A DNA stretch of 64,000 nt from Diacronema lutheri (GCA_019448385.1 JAGTXO010000013.1:62001-126000), one strand, 5' to 3'. Shown: positions 41,358-52,728, counted from the first letter of the stretch. The notes: generated by a model not told the origin, from the letters alone. A program made the numbers and translations.

Positions 41358-44300
41358 ATGGAGCCCCGCGCGACCTTCTTACTGTGGAGGCGCCGGATCG
41401 ACCCCCTAGTCCCACACTCGGCGCCTGCCGGACCGACCCCGGCGCGACACGGCGCGTGGGGCGCGCCGCGAGCCGGAGGCTCGCTCGCGGCGGCGCGGGG
41501 CGGCGGCGGCGCGATGCCGAGCGTCGCGCGCACGATGCTCTGCGGCGCCATCCTCGTCACCGTCGCATACATCGCCATGTGCGCCGTGTACGTCGTCGGG
41601 CCGGACGCGGGCGTGCAAGTCGCCGCCGCCGACGCCGCGCCGGCGCGCGCCGAGCCGTCGGCCGGCTCGCGGCCGGCGGGCGCGTCGGGAGCGGCGGCGG
41701 CGGCGGCGGGGTTGGTAGCGGGCGCGGACGCGCGCCAGCCCGCGCCGCGCGCCGAGCCCGTCGCGCCACCACTCGGCCCGTGCTGCGACGACCTGCCGTC
41801 GGCGCTCGCGCGCGCGGTGCCGCAGTCCGAGCCGCGGATGGTGCTCGCGACGTTTTGCAACGCGGCGTTCCGCGGGATGGTGCTCAACTTTGCCGAGCAC
41901 CTGCGCCGCGCGCGCATCCCGCACGTCGTCGGCGCCGTCGACCGCGAGGCCTTTGCGCTCATGCAGGCCGCCGGCTCGCCCGCCTACCTGATCGACATTG
42001 GGCACGTCGACGGCTCGTCGTCGCACTCGGGCGCGTCGTGGAAGAAGTTTGCCGTGACGCGGACGGGCGAGGTGGCGAAGATCGTGGCGCTCGGATACGC
42101 GGTCATCATGACCGACGTCGACGTGCTCTGGCTGCGCGACCCGCGCCCCTACTTGCACGCGTGCGGCGACAACGTCCCAGAGCTCGAGCGACCGTCGTGC
42201 ACGCAGCTCCTCGCCGCCGACGTGCTCGCGTCGTCGGACAACTTGTCGCCGGGCAAGAACATGCAGCAGGCGATGGGCGACGCGTACTGGGGCACCTTCA
42301 ACACGGGCATCGTCGTGATCCGCGCGACGCCCGCCGGCGTCGCCTTCGCCGCCCAGTGGCACGCGCACATCTCCGACGGGCGCGGCGCGTACGCCGGCCT
42401 CACGTCGGACCAGCAGGTCTTCAATCGGCTCGTGCGCGCGGGGCCGCCGCCGCAGGAGATCAACGGCAAGTGGACCGCGCGCCGCGCCGCCATCGTACTG
42501 GGTACGCTCCCGACCATGCTCTTCGCGAACGGCCACGGGTACTTTGTCCACCGCATTCAAACTTCCCACCCAGGCGCGCGGCCGTATGCGGCGCACGCGA
42601 CGTACACATACGATGGCAGCTCGGCGCAGGCCAAGGAGCAGCGCTTCCGCGACGCGGGCCACTGGGCGCTGCCCGAGCCCGCCGACGCCGCGTCGGGCAC
42701 GTTCCTCGCCATCGGTGCAGGCGACCTGTCGTCGGTCAACCCGCACGGCGAGTTGGGGCTAGGCGCGCACCTTGCCATGCTCCGCCACCAGCTGCGCAAC
42801 CTGCGCGACGGGCTCGCGCTCGCGACGGCGCTCGGACGCACGCTCGTGCTCCCGCACTTCACCTGCTACGCCGACAAGGTCTGGGCCGGCCACGACAACA
42901 TCTTTGTCTTTGCACACATGTACCCCGGCGCACATGCCGACGGGAACTACCTGCCCTTCGAGTGCCCCGTCGACCACGTGCTGCAGCTCTCGGCGTGGCG
43001 CAAGCAGCGCGTGGCGTACCGCGACGCGCGCTTCGCCGAGGCGGCGGGCGCCCTCGCGAACAGCTCGCTCACCGTCGCGCGCGTGCCGGGCGGCGCGGCC
43101 GACGCGCCGGGCACGGCGCTCCCACGCCACGCGCGGCTCGCCGACTTCCCGCCGCGCGCGCTCACAGACGTGGAGGCGCGCGAGCAGCTGAACGCGCCGG
43201 GCTCCGCGACGGCGGAGGCGACGGTGCGGCGCCATTTCCAGCTCCCGCCCCCATCGTGCGACGCCTCCCCTTTGCCCGCGGGATAATCGGTGGCATGCCG
43301 GCAGCCCCGCCGCTGCCCGCCTTCATGACCCGCGCACAGCGTGCACGGTTAATTAGCGGGCGCGCCTGCGGGTGGCGCGCCTCGCCAGTCACCTCGCGAC
43401 AGCCGCGCCGCGCTCACACCCCTGCCGCGCGCGTGCGCTGCGCGCGAGCGCGCGGCGCCGAAACCTACCCAGTCACCATGCGCTAACCAGTCACCATGCG
43501 CTACCCAGTCACCATGCGCTACCCAGTCACCATGCGCTACCCAGTCACCATGCGCTACCCAGTCACCATGCGCTGTGCCGCACACGCCACCGCGCGCGCG
43601 CCGCGCGGCAGGTGCTCAAGGTGCTGCCCAGCGCGCACGGCACCTTTTGCGGCTTTGCAGACGGCGCCGCCGCGGCCACCTTCGACGCGCAGTTCGCGCA
43701 GCTCATCGGCTCCATCGAGCCGTGGTGCTCCGAATGCCACGGCTCCGTCACATTCGCGCAGCCGAGCAGGCGCGAGCTGCTCGCGTTGGGCACGGTGTAC
43801 GGCGAGGGCTTTGAGCGCGCAGGCGCAGGCAGCGAAGCGCGCCTCAGCCTCGACGCGCTCCTCGGCGCGGCCAACGGCCCTGTCGGCGATGACGAGCGCC
43901 TCTCCGTCGAGAAGGTGCCCCGCCGCGCGGACTTTGGGCGGGCGGCCGACAAGGGCACCGTCACCTTGCGCGTCAGCGTGCAGGCGCTCGTGCGCGCTCG
44001 CGCGCGCCCGCGCCGCCGGCGCCGCGCCCAGCGCGCTACGGCGCCCATGCTGAGCGTGCATGGGCGCTTGTGCACGTTGCGCACCGCGCGCGCGCGCGCG
44101 CGCACGCGCGCCGTGTGTGACGCGCTGACGGTGACGCTGCCTGTGCGCGTGCGCAGGCCACGGCGGACGTATCTGGCGTGCTGAGCCCGTCGCTCGTCTT
44201 CACGCGCGTGCCGACGCGGCTGTGGCACGACCTCACGCGTAGCCACGCCGCGCGCAAGTACAGCAAATGCGCCGACTTCATCCCGCCCGACGTGCTCGCG

Positions 44301-44477
44301 CTCGGCAACACGCACGTCATCGCCAGCCGCGACGGCGGGCAGGGCACGCAGTTCTGCGTGCCCTACAGTCGGCTGCTGCCGCCGCCATTCGCGTCGGCCG
44401 AGCGGACGGCCTGCGGGCCGAGCGGTGGAGGCATATCTCAGAGCGGCGCGCGGAGAGAAGCGCGCGCGGCCGAGTAA
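41358..44477 (+). CDS. GT77-type nucleotide-diphospho-sugar transferase (XEG113/RRA-like arabinosyltransferase)
   Basis: This is a type II membrane glycosyltransferase of the Golgi, 854 aa, in exons 41358-43223, 43612-43989 and 44157-44477 (GT-AG, phase 0). One signal-anchor (TMLCGAILVTVAYIAMCAVYVV) lies at about residue 55-80, then an Ala-rich stem. The GT77 domain carries RMVLATFCNAAFRGMVLNF, the DXD motif ALGYAVIMTDVDVLWLRDP, WGTFNTGIVVIRATP, GLTSDQQVFN and HATYTYDGSSAQAKEQRFRDAGHW. The second half (HLAMLRHQLRNLRDGLALATALGRTLVLPHFTCYADKVW; PFECPVDHVLQL) matches the C-terminal region of plant XEG113. Plant relatives extend arabinose chains on hydroxyproline of extensins. The SPPP-rich protein in this window would be a natural substrate (inference). 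Intron 1 contains 18-bp repeats. Confidence 0.82.
43475..43572 (+). repeat. 18-bp tandem repeat in GT77 intron 1
   Basis: Five to six copies of CAGTCACCATGCGCTACC (first copy variant CTAACC) lie just upstream of the exon 2 acceptor. Each copy contains an ATG, so short open frames arise by chance. Confidence 0.9.
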
Positions 44478-44596
44478 CAAGCGCTCGCCTGACGCTCTCG
44501 GGCCATCATGGGTTTTGTTCAGCGACCGGCAGACGTTGCCAACTTGAAAAATTGCTACTGGCGAGCAACCCCACCCCCCACCCCCCGCACGGAATG

Positions 44597-46112
44597 CTAC
44601 TGTGCGTAAAAGCGTCGGTTCGCGCGCTTCTTCGCGACAACCTCCTTGTACAGCTTGTCCCGGTAGTCCTGCACCGTGTACTTGACGTTGTCGTCGATCG
44701 AGATGGAGACGGGCTGCGCCGCCCTCGGCTCGTCGCCCGTGTAGAACTGCGCGAGGTACGGGTGCCTCAGCGCGCCCTCGGCCGAGATGCGCTTGGCCGG
44801 GTTGAACTCGAGCAGGCGCTGCGTCAGGTCGAGCGCGTCGTGGCTCGCGGAGAAGAGGCCGCCGAGGCTCTTCTTGCGCACGAGCGGGAGCGACTGGAGC
44901 ATCGTCGCCGCAAACGCGGACTGAATCGCGTCCACGTCCGCCTGGATGGGCATGCCGGTCACCTCGAGGATCTTCTCGAGCTGGTTCATGGTGGAGGTGC
45001 CTGGGAAGAGCGGCTTGCCGCCGAGCATCTCCGCCAGAATGCAGCCCAGACTCCACATGTCCACCGCCTTTGTGTAGCAGGTCGAGCCGAGCAGGATCTC
45101 AGGCGCGCGGTACCAGCGCGTCGCCACGTAGTCGGTGAGCACCGACGTGTCGGCAGAGCTCGCGGCGCCGTTCAGCGCCTTGATCGAGCGCGCCAGCCCA
45201 AAGTCGGCCACCTTCATGTGGCATTCCTCGTTGAGCAGCAGGTTGGACGGCTGCGCGCACGGCGGCGGCGCGCGCGCGCGCGCACGGATCGCGTCGGGCG
45301 GAGCGTGGACGGGCGGCCGGCATGCCGAGCCGAGCGCGGCATGGCGCGCGCCGCGGTCGTGCGGCTCGCCCGGCGCGCGGCGCGCGCGCGCGCGCGCTCG
45401 CCTTGAGGTCCCTGTGCACGAGGTCGGCAGTGTGCATGTATTTGAGCGCTTTGAGCACCTGGTAGATGACGTACTGCTTGTGTATGTCCTCGAGGATGTT
45501 TGCACGTATCACTGCGTGCAGGTCCGTCTCCATGTAGTCGAAGACGAGGTAGATGTCCTTGTCGTTGTCCGCCTTGTGCACGTTCTGCAGCCGGATGATG
45601 TTCTCCTGGTTCGCGATCTCCTGCAGGTACATGATCTCGCGGAAGGTGCGCTGCGCATCCGTCGCGTTCTGCGCGGCGGCGGCGGCGCGGGCAGCGCGTG
45701 TGCGCAGCGCAGCGCACGCGCACCGCATCGCCGGTGCCGGCCATGGCTAAGCACGCGCTCGCGCGCGCGCGCGCGCGAGCCGCCCGTGCGGCGCGGCCAT
45801 GCGGCGTCGCCGCGAGGTCGCGCACCTGGAAGGCGTCAAAGATCTTCTTGAGCGCAACCACCTGCTTCGTCTTCTTGTCCACCGCCTTGAAGACCACCGC
45901 GTACGCCTGTCACGGCCGCGCGCGCGGCCGGTGAGCGGATGCCCGCATCAGCGAGGCGAGCGCCCGGGCTCGTTGCGCGCCGCGCGAACGGCCGCGCGGG
46001 CGCTTGCTCGAGCGCTGGCGGCGGCTGCGCGGGGAAGCGCGCGCACTCCCTTGCCGAGCTTTTGCGCGATGTCATACTTGCGCAAGATGTGCTTGTCCAC
46101 CTCCTCGACCAT
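44597..46112 (-). CDS. MAPK15: Atypical MAP kinase ERK7/ERK8 (MAPK15)
   Basis: This Ser/Thr kinase has 355 aa in exons 46112-46047, 45906-45826, 45668-45402 and 45250-44597. The spliced protein begins MVEEVDKHILRKYDIAQKLGKG|AYAVVFKAVDKKTKQVVALKKIFDAFQ|NATDAQRTFREI. It keeps the ATP-loop, the catalytic Lys (VALKK), HRDLK|PSNLLLN, DFGLARS, a TDY activation motif (LTDYVATRWYRAPE; most ERK7 have TEY) and GCILAEMLGGKPLFPG. The FDAFQNATDAQRTFREI and YMETDLHAVIRANIL signatures are specific to ERK7/8. The usual long C-terminal regulatory tail is absent; the protein stops at RANRRFYAQ. Intron 3 uses a GC donor (CTCAAG|GCGAGC). ERK7 members act in ciliogenesis and stress responses. Confidence 0.9.
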
Positions 46113-46536
46113 GCCGCCTCCGCGGCGTCGGCGGCTCGCGCGGTGGTTACGGGCCCGATTGAGGGGGTCACAGTCCTTCCGGGGAGTACTTGTTATGTAT
46201 TCGCGTCCAGTGTGAGTACTAATCGCTCGAAGCCGACCGGCCTTTTTTCCGTAACAAGATGTCTGGCGTCGTGGCACCGGGGTGCTGCGTCTGATGGAGT
46301 CACCCGCCGTGCGTGCGCCGTTCCGACGCCAGCAGAGAATGTGTGCACGTCCGCGCGGCGCGCACGCACGATGGTGCACGGGCCTGTTCGGGCGCCGACT
46401 CTGCGGTTGGAATGGCCCATTCGCAGATCGAGCGATCGATGTCACAAGGCGCGATGCGCGGTCGCGACCCTACGGTGGGCGACTCACACGCCCTGCCCAG
46501 GTACGTCTGCCGGTGGGCGTGGCAGCGCGCCAAGCA
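46113..46536. other. Intergenic region upstream of ERK7
   Basis: This holds the ERK7 5' flank and the 3' flank of the next minus-strand gene. Base composition is markedly more AT-rich at 46150-46260 (candidate promoter, with GTAACAAGATG and TACTTGTTATG). No gene was seen. Confidence 0.45.
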
Positions 46537-49500
46537 CTAGAGGGGCTTCGCCGCGGCGGTACCATGCCGCCGCCGCCGCGCCTCGTCCTTTGCGACGGCC
46601 TCCTCGCGCTTTCGGCGCTGCTGCTGCAGCTCCTCGTACTTTTTGTGCTTGCCCTCGGCAGCGCTCGACGACCCCCCGTCGGGCGTGAATATCCGCGCGA
46701 CGGTTTGCGCGGTTGCGCGCTCCTTCTCGTTCGCCCTCTCCTGGACCACCTGCTCAGCGGCGCGCCCGGGCGCGCGAGCGCCGCCGGCCGTGAGCCGCGC
46801 GCGCGGCGCGCGGCGCGCGGCGCGCGGCGCGCGGCGCGCGGCGCGCGTGCCTTTGACTGCGCGAAGAGCCTCTCCATGATGGGTAGGAGCTTGATGAACA
46901 TCGGAAAGTTGTGCTTTGGCAGCACGAGCAGCATGCACTGCTCGTCGGCAATGATCGACGCGGTGCGCACGGGCAGGTGCACGTCCTTGGCGGCGGCCGC
47001 GAGCAGCCCGGCCTCGCCAAAGTAGCGGCTCAGCTCGGCGCCGCCCTCGGTGGCGCGCACGAAGCCGACGTGGATGGCGCGGCGCGGGATGGTCGGCAGC
47101 CAGACGAGCACCTGCGCGGTGGCGCGCGCGGCGGCGCGCGCGGCGGCGAGCGCGGCGTCGTGGCGGCGCGGAGGCGCGGCGCGTGTGGGGCGCGGCGGCG
47201 AGGCGCGCGCCGCGCGCGTGGACGGTCGAGCGCGCGCGCGCGCGGCGGGTCGGCGGACGCACCCGCGCCGAGCCGCGCAGCATGATGTAAAAGTTGTCTG
47301 CCGAGCTGTTCTGCTTGCAGATCGCGCCGTCAGTTGGCGCGGTCATGAACTGGAAGAGCGTCCCCGCCACCTCGAGCAGCGAGCCGCCGCTCTGCGCGTC
47401 CGTCCGCCCGAGCAGCGCGGAGACGAGGATCGACGCGAAGAGCGTGCCCGAGTGCTTGGCGAGCAGCCGCGCCGCGACGCGCGCGTGCACGTGCCGCCGC
47501 ACCGCCTCGGGCACGCTCTGCGGCGCGAAGGGGGGAGGGGGAGGGAGTCGAGCGGCGCGAGCGCTTGAGCGCGCGCTCGCCGGCGCGCGCGCGCGGGCTT
47601 CGAACGCGCGGCTGCAGGCGCGGCGAGGTGCGCGTGTGCGCTGATCGGCACCTGCGCGCTGATCGCGAGGAGCGTTGCGCCCGTCTCCGCAGCCCTCGCC
47701 GTGCACAGGCGCGGCAGCGGCTCGAGCGAGGCCGCGTCCTTGGCCGAGCCGCCCGTATGCTCGTCGACGCACCACATCGCCTCCTCGCCGATGCTTGCGC
47801 CCTCGGAGAGATAGACATCCTCTCCGCCGTCAAAGCTGCGCAGCGTCACGCGCCCCTGCAAGAGCACGAACATGTGCGCGCCCACCGTCCCCTCGCGATA
47901 TATGTCCGCGTACCGCTCGACCGTCCGGATCGCGAGCAGCGGCACGATGGCCGTGTGCGCGAGCGCGCGCGTGCAGAGCGGGCCGAGCAGGCCCGGCGCG
48001 AGGCAGAGCTCTACGCACCCCTCGACGAGCGCGTCGAGCCCGCCGTCCGCACCTTCGTCGTCCGTGGCCGAGTCGCACAAGTTGCCGTCGGACAATGGCG
48101 GCAGGTCGGTACGCGCAGCGTGCAGGTGGGCGCCCGGCCGCTCGGGCACGGGCGACGCGCTGAGAGGCGCGTCGCGCGGAGGCGAGCCCGCAGCGCCCGC
48201 TCCGTCCGCCGCGCGCCCATGCGTGGCGCGCGCACGCTCGGCCACCCGCTCATCGGCCGCCCGCTCATCGGCCGCCCGCTCATCGGCCGCCCGCTCATCG
48301 GCCACCCGCTCATCGGCCACCCGCTCATCGGCCGCCCGCTCCTCGGCCATGCGATCGGAAGCGCCGTCGGCGCCGTTGGCGCCACGCGTCGGCGCGCGCG
48401 GCAAGGGGTACGCCGGCGCCGCGCCACGTCGCGCCGCGCCGCGCGGCGGGCTCGTCGGCGGCGCAGGCACGGCGCTGCCTGTGAAGAGCTCGACCCCGCC
48501 CTCATCCTGCGTCTGCAGCAGCGATGGCGTCGCTCCGACGATTGTCGCGTAACGGCTGACGAGCGCCGCGACCAGCTCGTCGCCGCGCAGCACGCTCGAG
48601 CGCCTCGCGACAGTTGAGCCGCGCCGCTCAGCCAATGCACCATCCGTCACCGACCGCCTGCGCATGGGCGCGCGCGCCAGCGGTGGCGAGTCGCCGCCCT
48701 CCGCGGCCGGCGGCGCGACGCGTGGCGAACCGCCCGCGTCGCGCCGCGCGCCGGCCGCCGCCGCCGCGCGTGGCGCGTCGCATGGGGCGTCCTCGCCGTC
48801 GTGCGCGCCTGCCGCGTCGTGCGGTGCGCTGAGCGCGCACGGGTCGGCGGCGGCGCGCGCGCCGCTCGCGGCGGGTGGCGGACACGTGCCCGCACCGGCC
48901 GCACCGTCGACGCGGCGCGGCGCGGCAGGTGCGGCGTGCATTGCGCCCGCCGCGCGAAGTGCGGCGTTGGCCGGCGGCATACGGACCGCGCGCGGCGCCG
49001 CATCGACCGCGAGCGCCGCCGCCGAGCACACGGCGACGGTCTGACGCCGCTGCCGCGCCGCGCAGCCGCCGCTGCCACCGCCCGCGCCGACGCCGCCCGC
49101 GTCGATGCCGGCGAGCGCGCCCCACAACGGGCCGTTGGTGACGGTCGGCGCGGGCGCGGCCACGCCGGTGCTCGCGTGCTCGACGGCGCGCTGCGCGAGC
49201 GCGGCGATCGCGCTGATCGGCATGCCCATGATCGGCGTGCCCATCGGGCTGGTGGAGTGGCGCGCGTTGGGCGCGCAGGCGCCGTTCAGCGGCGCGGCCG
49301 CGTGCTCGGGCGCGCCGTGCGCGTCGCACGCGACCGCCGCGTCCGCGGGCGGCGTAGGCGCGGCCGGATCCTCGTGCGGATCCTCGTGCTCGACATGCAC
49401 GCGGCCACGCTCGTGGAAAGCGACGCGACTGCTCAGCCGATGCGCCGACGCGCCGCCCACGGCCGCGCCCGCGCCTCCGCGCGGCGGCCGATCCGCGCCA

Positions 49501-50843
49501 GGCTCGCGACTCCCTCGCACAGTGCCGTGCGCGCCGTGCGTTGGCGCGGAGGCGTCGCCGGCGCCCGCCGCGCATTGCAACGCCGTTACGCTGGCGACGC
49601 TGAAGGAAGAGCCGGGCGCAAGCACGCACCGCCGCGCGATCCCGCTGCCGAGCAGGAGTCCGTCACGCATCATCGCCGATGAGATGGCGCCGTCCGCCGT
49701 CTGCACAGACGCGGCGGCGGCGACGGCGCACCTGCCGCCGCACGACGCGCCGTCGTCGTGCGTAACGGCTGGGTCGTCCCCCTCCTCGCCGTCGCCTTCG
49801 CCGCTCGCGCCGCCGGCCACGGCCCTGGCAGCGGCCACGTCGGTGTCGCGCAGCCCGGCGCCGCGCGTCGCTGCATCCTCACCTCGTGCGACCACGTCGC
49901 CGGCCGCCACGTCGCCGGCCGCCACGTCGCCGGCCGCCACGTCGCCGGCCGCCACGTCGCCGGCCGCGTCCGCTGGCGCGTCCGCACCCGCGTCCGCGCG
50001 CGGCGATACGTTGCGGCCGGCGATCAGCGCATCTGCGCCCGCGCGCGTGCGCTCGGGCGACAGGCGTGGTGCGGTGCGCGGCCGAGGCGGCGCAGCCGGC
50101 ACGCTGCCGGGCGCGCGGCTCAGTGGGGTGCCGTCCGCCGGCATGTGCATCCGGCGGCGTGTGCGCCACAGTGCGCTCGCGCCGGCCGGGATGGCGCCGC
50201 CGATGGCGGTGCACGAGGCGCCGCGCAACGGCGCGCACGTGAGCGTGGTGCCGCCACCCTCGCCCTCTCGCCCCATCATCCAGCCGCCTGCGCCCAATCG
50301 GCTGAGCCGAAAGTCGGACGACGTGCCGCCAAGCGCCGGCCTCACCGCGCCGCCCGTTTTTGGCCGGCCGAAAGGCTCGCGCGCGTCGGCGTGCGGCGCG
50401 GCGGGAACATCGTCAGCGGGCGTGTGTTCCGCGCCGCCGTCGGCGCGCAGTCCCGCGCGCCGCTCGTCAAGGCTCGACGACGCGCCAATGCGCGACGGCG
50501 CGCCGGCCAGCTCTGCGATCGTGATGCCGCATGCCTGCGAGCCGGGTTGCGCGCGGCGCAACGCCTGCGTGCCAAGCCTGCACGAGGTCGGCGCAGGCAG
50601 CGCGGCGTGCGGCGCGTGCTGCTGCGTTGGGCGCAGCGGCCCGGACGCCGTGGCCGAGCGCGGGCGCACCACTGGCGCGCTCGCGCTCGGCCGGCCAGCC
50701 GGCGCCCGCGCCGTCTGCTCGACGAGGCTGGGAAGGCCGTGCGCGCCGGGCATTGGCAAGCCGGGCGCGCGCGCGTGCAGCGCGCGACCCGGCGGCAGGG
50801 CGGCGCGCCCGGCGCTCGGGCGCGCGCTCGTCGTTGGCCTCAT
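46537..50843 (-). CDS. Protein with two cyclic-nucleotide-binding-like domains and a long disordered N-terminus
   Basis: This is 1306 aa if spliced as 50843-47652, 47517-47263, 47111-46851 and 46749-46537; every exon is a multiple of three. The first ~900 residues are Ala/Pro/Gly-rich and disordered, with two pentapeptide arrays from 15-bp repeats (AAGDV; DERAA/DERVA). The first CNBD-like domain spans about 48000-47650 (YREGTVGAHMFVLLQGRVTLRSF...LSEGASIGEEAMW). The second spans exons 2-3 (AICKQNSSADNFYIMLRGSAR|VLVWLPTIPRRAIHVGF...YFGEAGLLAAAA...IIADEQCMLLVLPKHNFPMF). A short basic coiled coil ends the protein (VVQERANEKERATAQTVARIF...KPL). The last intron appears to be GC-AG (AAAG|GCACGC). 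Canonical phosphate-binding Arg residues are not obvious, so nucleotide binding is uncertain. It may be a flagellar or regulatory scaffold. Confidence 0.68.
48242..48352. repeat. 15-bp coding minisatellite (GCCGCCCGCTCATCG)
   Basis: Seven to eight tandem 15-bp units (variants GCCACC and CTCCTCG) encode (D-E-R-A/V-A) on the minus strand, in the disordered region of the double-CNBD protein. Confidence 0.85.
49898..49972. repeat. 15-bp coding minisatellite (GCCGGCCGCCACGTC)
   Basis: Five identical tandem units encode (A-A-G-D-V) on the minus strand in the same protein. Confidence 0.85.
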
Positions 50844-51182
50844 GCAGCACGTCCCAACTGCGACGAGCAAGTTGTTGGAGCGTGTGCCAACCACTCATCG
50901 CGAGATAAAATTGTTTGCCCCATCATAGAGCCTGCCCAGAGGTGGTTGGAAAGGTTCCTACAGTATGCTCGGCCCGTTGTGCGTGGGGACGCAAATCGCC
51001 CGGCGTTGCCGCAATCGCACGAGGCGAGGCGGGGCGAAGCGCGCTCTTAAAACCGCGGCGATCGCCTCGGACGCCGACGGCGCGCCGTCGACGGCGGTGG
51101 AACTCGTACAGCGCGCCGCTTGGCGCGCTGTGGAACTCTACGACCGCGATCGGACGGCGGCGCGCAACAAATCCCCTCCCCT

Positions 51183-51213
<31 letters not shown>

Positions 51214-51463
51214 ACGACACACTCGTCATCATCGCCAACCACCTCCGCAGACCCGAGCGCACCACGTCTGAGCACGGCCGCTTCGAGGCTCGAGCGCGTC
51301 AAGCAGGCCAGGTGGCGGGCGCGGCGGGCGCGGCGGGCGCGGCGGGCGCGGCGGGCGCAGCCTGGGCGCGGCCTGGGCGCGGCCTTGGCGCTCGCATGGC
51401 CGGCAACGCTGCAGCCACCGCCGCTGCCACCGTCGGCAGAGACGCGCGCAGCACCTCGCGCGC
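50844..51463. other. Intergenic region with poly-C tract and hairpin
   Basis: This lies between the double-CNBD start and the GT8 stop. It contains an AT-richer probable promoter (50895-50975), a 9-bp-arm hairpin CAGCGCGCC/GGCGCGCTG at 51109-51131, a ~27-nt C run (51185-51210) and GCGGGCGCG tandem units (51318-51360). No gene is supported. Confidence 0.5.
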
Positions 51464-52537
51464 TCAGCTACGTGCGGCGCCCAACTTGGTGAGGCTCAGC
51501 GTTGCGTTGCGCCGGGCGGCGCCGGGCCGGGGCAGCACGCGCGCAGCACGCGCGCCCAGCGTTTGCGCGGTGCACGCGCCGGAGTTGAAGTGGCGCACGA
51601 CGCGGCGCGAGGGCCCGTCGATGTTGCCGCCTCCGTGATTGTGATTTGGCCTGCCACGTGTGTACGACACCGGCTTCGGCGGGAAGAGTGGAGCGATGCC
51701 GCCACGCGCCGCGGCGTCGCTGTAGCACTCGTACAGCGGCGCAAAGTGCGTCTCGAAGACGGCGAAGACGGGCCACTCGGGCGCAGAGCGCGTGTAGCGC
51801 AGCGTCCCGCCCGCGCGGTAGTCAACGGGCTTGTTCTCCGCGTGGTGCCCCTGGAAGTGCAGGATGTGCACGTCGGCACGAACGGGCCGCCCGCGCTTCA
51901 CGTCGGCAAAGTTGTACGTGCTGTTCATGAGGGTGAGGCAGCCGGCGAAGAAGGACGAGAAGAAGTCCTGGTCGCTCAGCACAAAGCCGCCGATCTCGGC
52001 GATTCGGTCGAGCGCTTGCCGCATCGATTCGAAGATGCGAGCGCTCGGCCGGAGCAGCACGACGCCAGAGTTGTATGGCTCGCGCGGCTCGACGCGCACG
52101 CAGCCGACGTGACCGGTGCGCATCGGCTCGACCATCTCGCCGAGCAGCTGGTCGATTGGCCTGAGCAGCAGCGTGTCCGCGTCCATGTAGAGCACCTGCT
52201 CATACTCGGTCATTGACTAGAGAAAAAAGATGGACCACGTGTTCAGGGAGCGCGCGTGCGCCGTGTTGCGCGCGACTGCGTCCACGAAATGGGGGTGACG
52301 ACGGCTCGGATGATCGACGCAGCCACCAACCAGCCGCACGCGCACGTCAGGGTACCGCGCCATCACGCACGCGGCGATCGTGCGGAGCGTCGGCACGTCC
52401 GTCTGGCAGTGGACAAAGACAATGTCCGCCTGCGCGTGCGGCATGCGCTGCAGCGTGTGCGCGACGCTGTGTACCCACGCGAGGAGCAGCGTCGTGTAGG
52501 CGTTCTGTGCGATTACCGACGCAATCGCAAAGCGCAT
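51464..52537 (-). CDS. GT8 (glycogenin-like) glycosyltransferase with an in-frame TAG
   Basis: This is a family-8 glycosyltransferase: N-half MRFAIASVIAQNAYTTLLLAWVHSV (Rossmann start) through VARNTAHARSLNTWSI, and C-half TEYEQVLYMDADTLLLRPID (the DxD motif), VGCVRVEPREPYNSGVVLLRP, LSDQDFFSSFF and HFQGHHAENKP (the conserved metal/donor His segment). Both halves are in the same frame, but five codons that the family lacks (FFL-stop-S) are inserted between LNTWSI and MTEYEQ, with TAG at 52217-52219. The insert reads TTTTTTCTCTAG, like a 3' splice site, but no matching donor gives a legal frame. It could be a cryptic intron, an assembly error or a recently damaged gene. Substrate is unknown; the C-terminal ~40 residues are not family-like. 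Confidence 0.7.
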
Positions 52538-52620
52538 CGCCGCCTCCGCTCGTCAGACGTTGCACTCTTGCGCCGGCAGGGCCAGCGTGGGCTCCCCCCT
52601 ATGGGCAGTGCTCGGCACGC

Positions 52621-52698
52621 CCGACGTTGCGCGCTCTCTTTCGCTCGCTCCGTTTGTCCCCCCCTGCTGACCCGCCCGTAAGCGTCGTTAGTATTCTT
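52621..52698 (+). promoter_or_regulatory. Shared upstream module, copy C
   Basis: The core CTGCTGACCCGCCCGTAAGC then GTCGTTAGTATTC at 52661-52698 is preceded by CGACGTTGCGCGCTC and CTTTCGCTCGCTCCGTTTGTCC, shared with copy B. It lies 119 bp before the CacyBP ATG and is in its sense orientation. Confidence 0.6.
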
Positions 52699-52728
52699 AT
52701 TTCCTTCTATATGGAGGTTCCTAAGTGG

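Noticed and set aside
43475-43572. Possible upstream start codons in ACCATGCGCTACCCAGT repeats
   Set aside because: They lie in the intron between two GT77 exons whose phase and homology fit splicing; the ATGs are repeat-derived.
51185-51210. Poly-C tract as an assembly gap filler
   Set aside because: Similar tracts occur in many introns with normal exon continuity on both sides, so they look genuine although lengths may be inaccurate.
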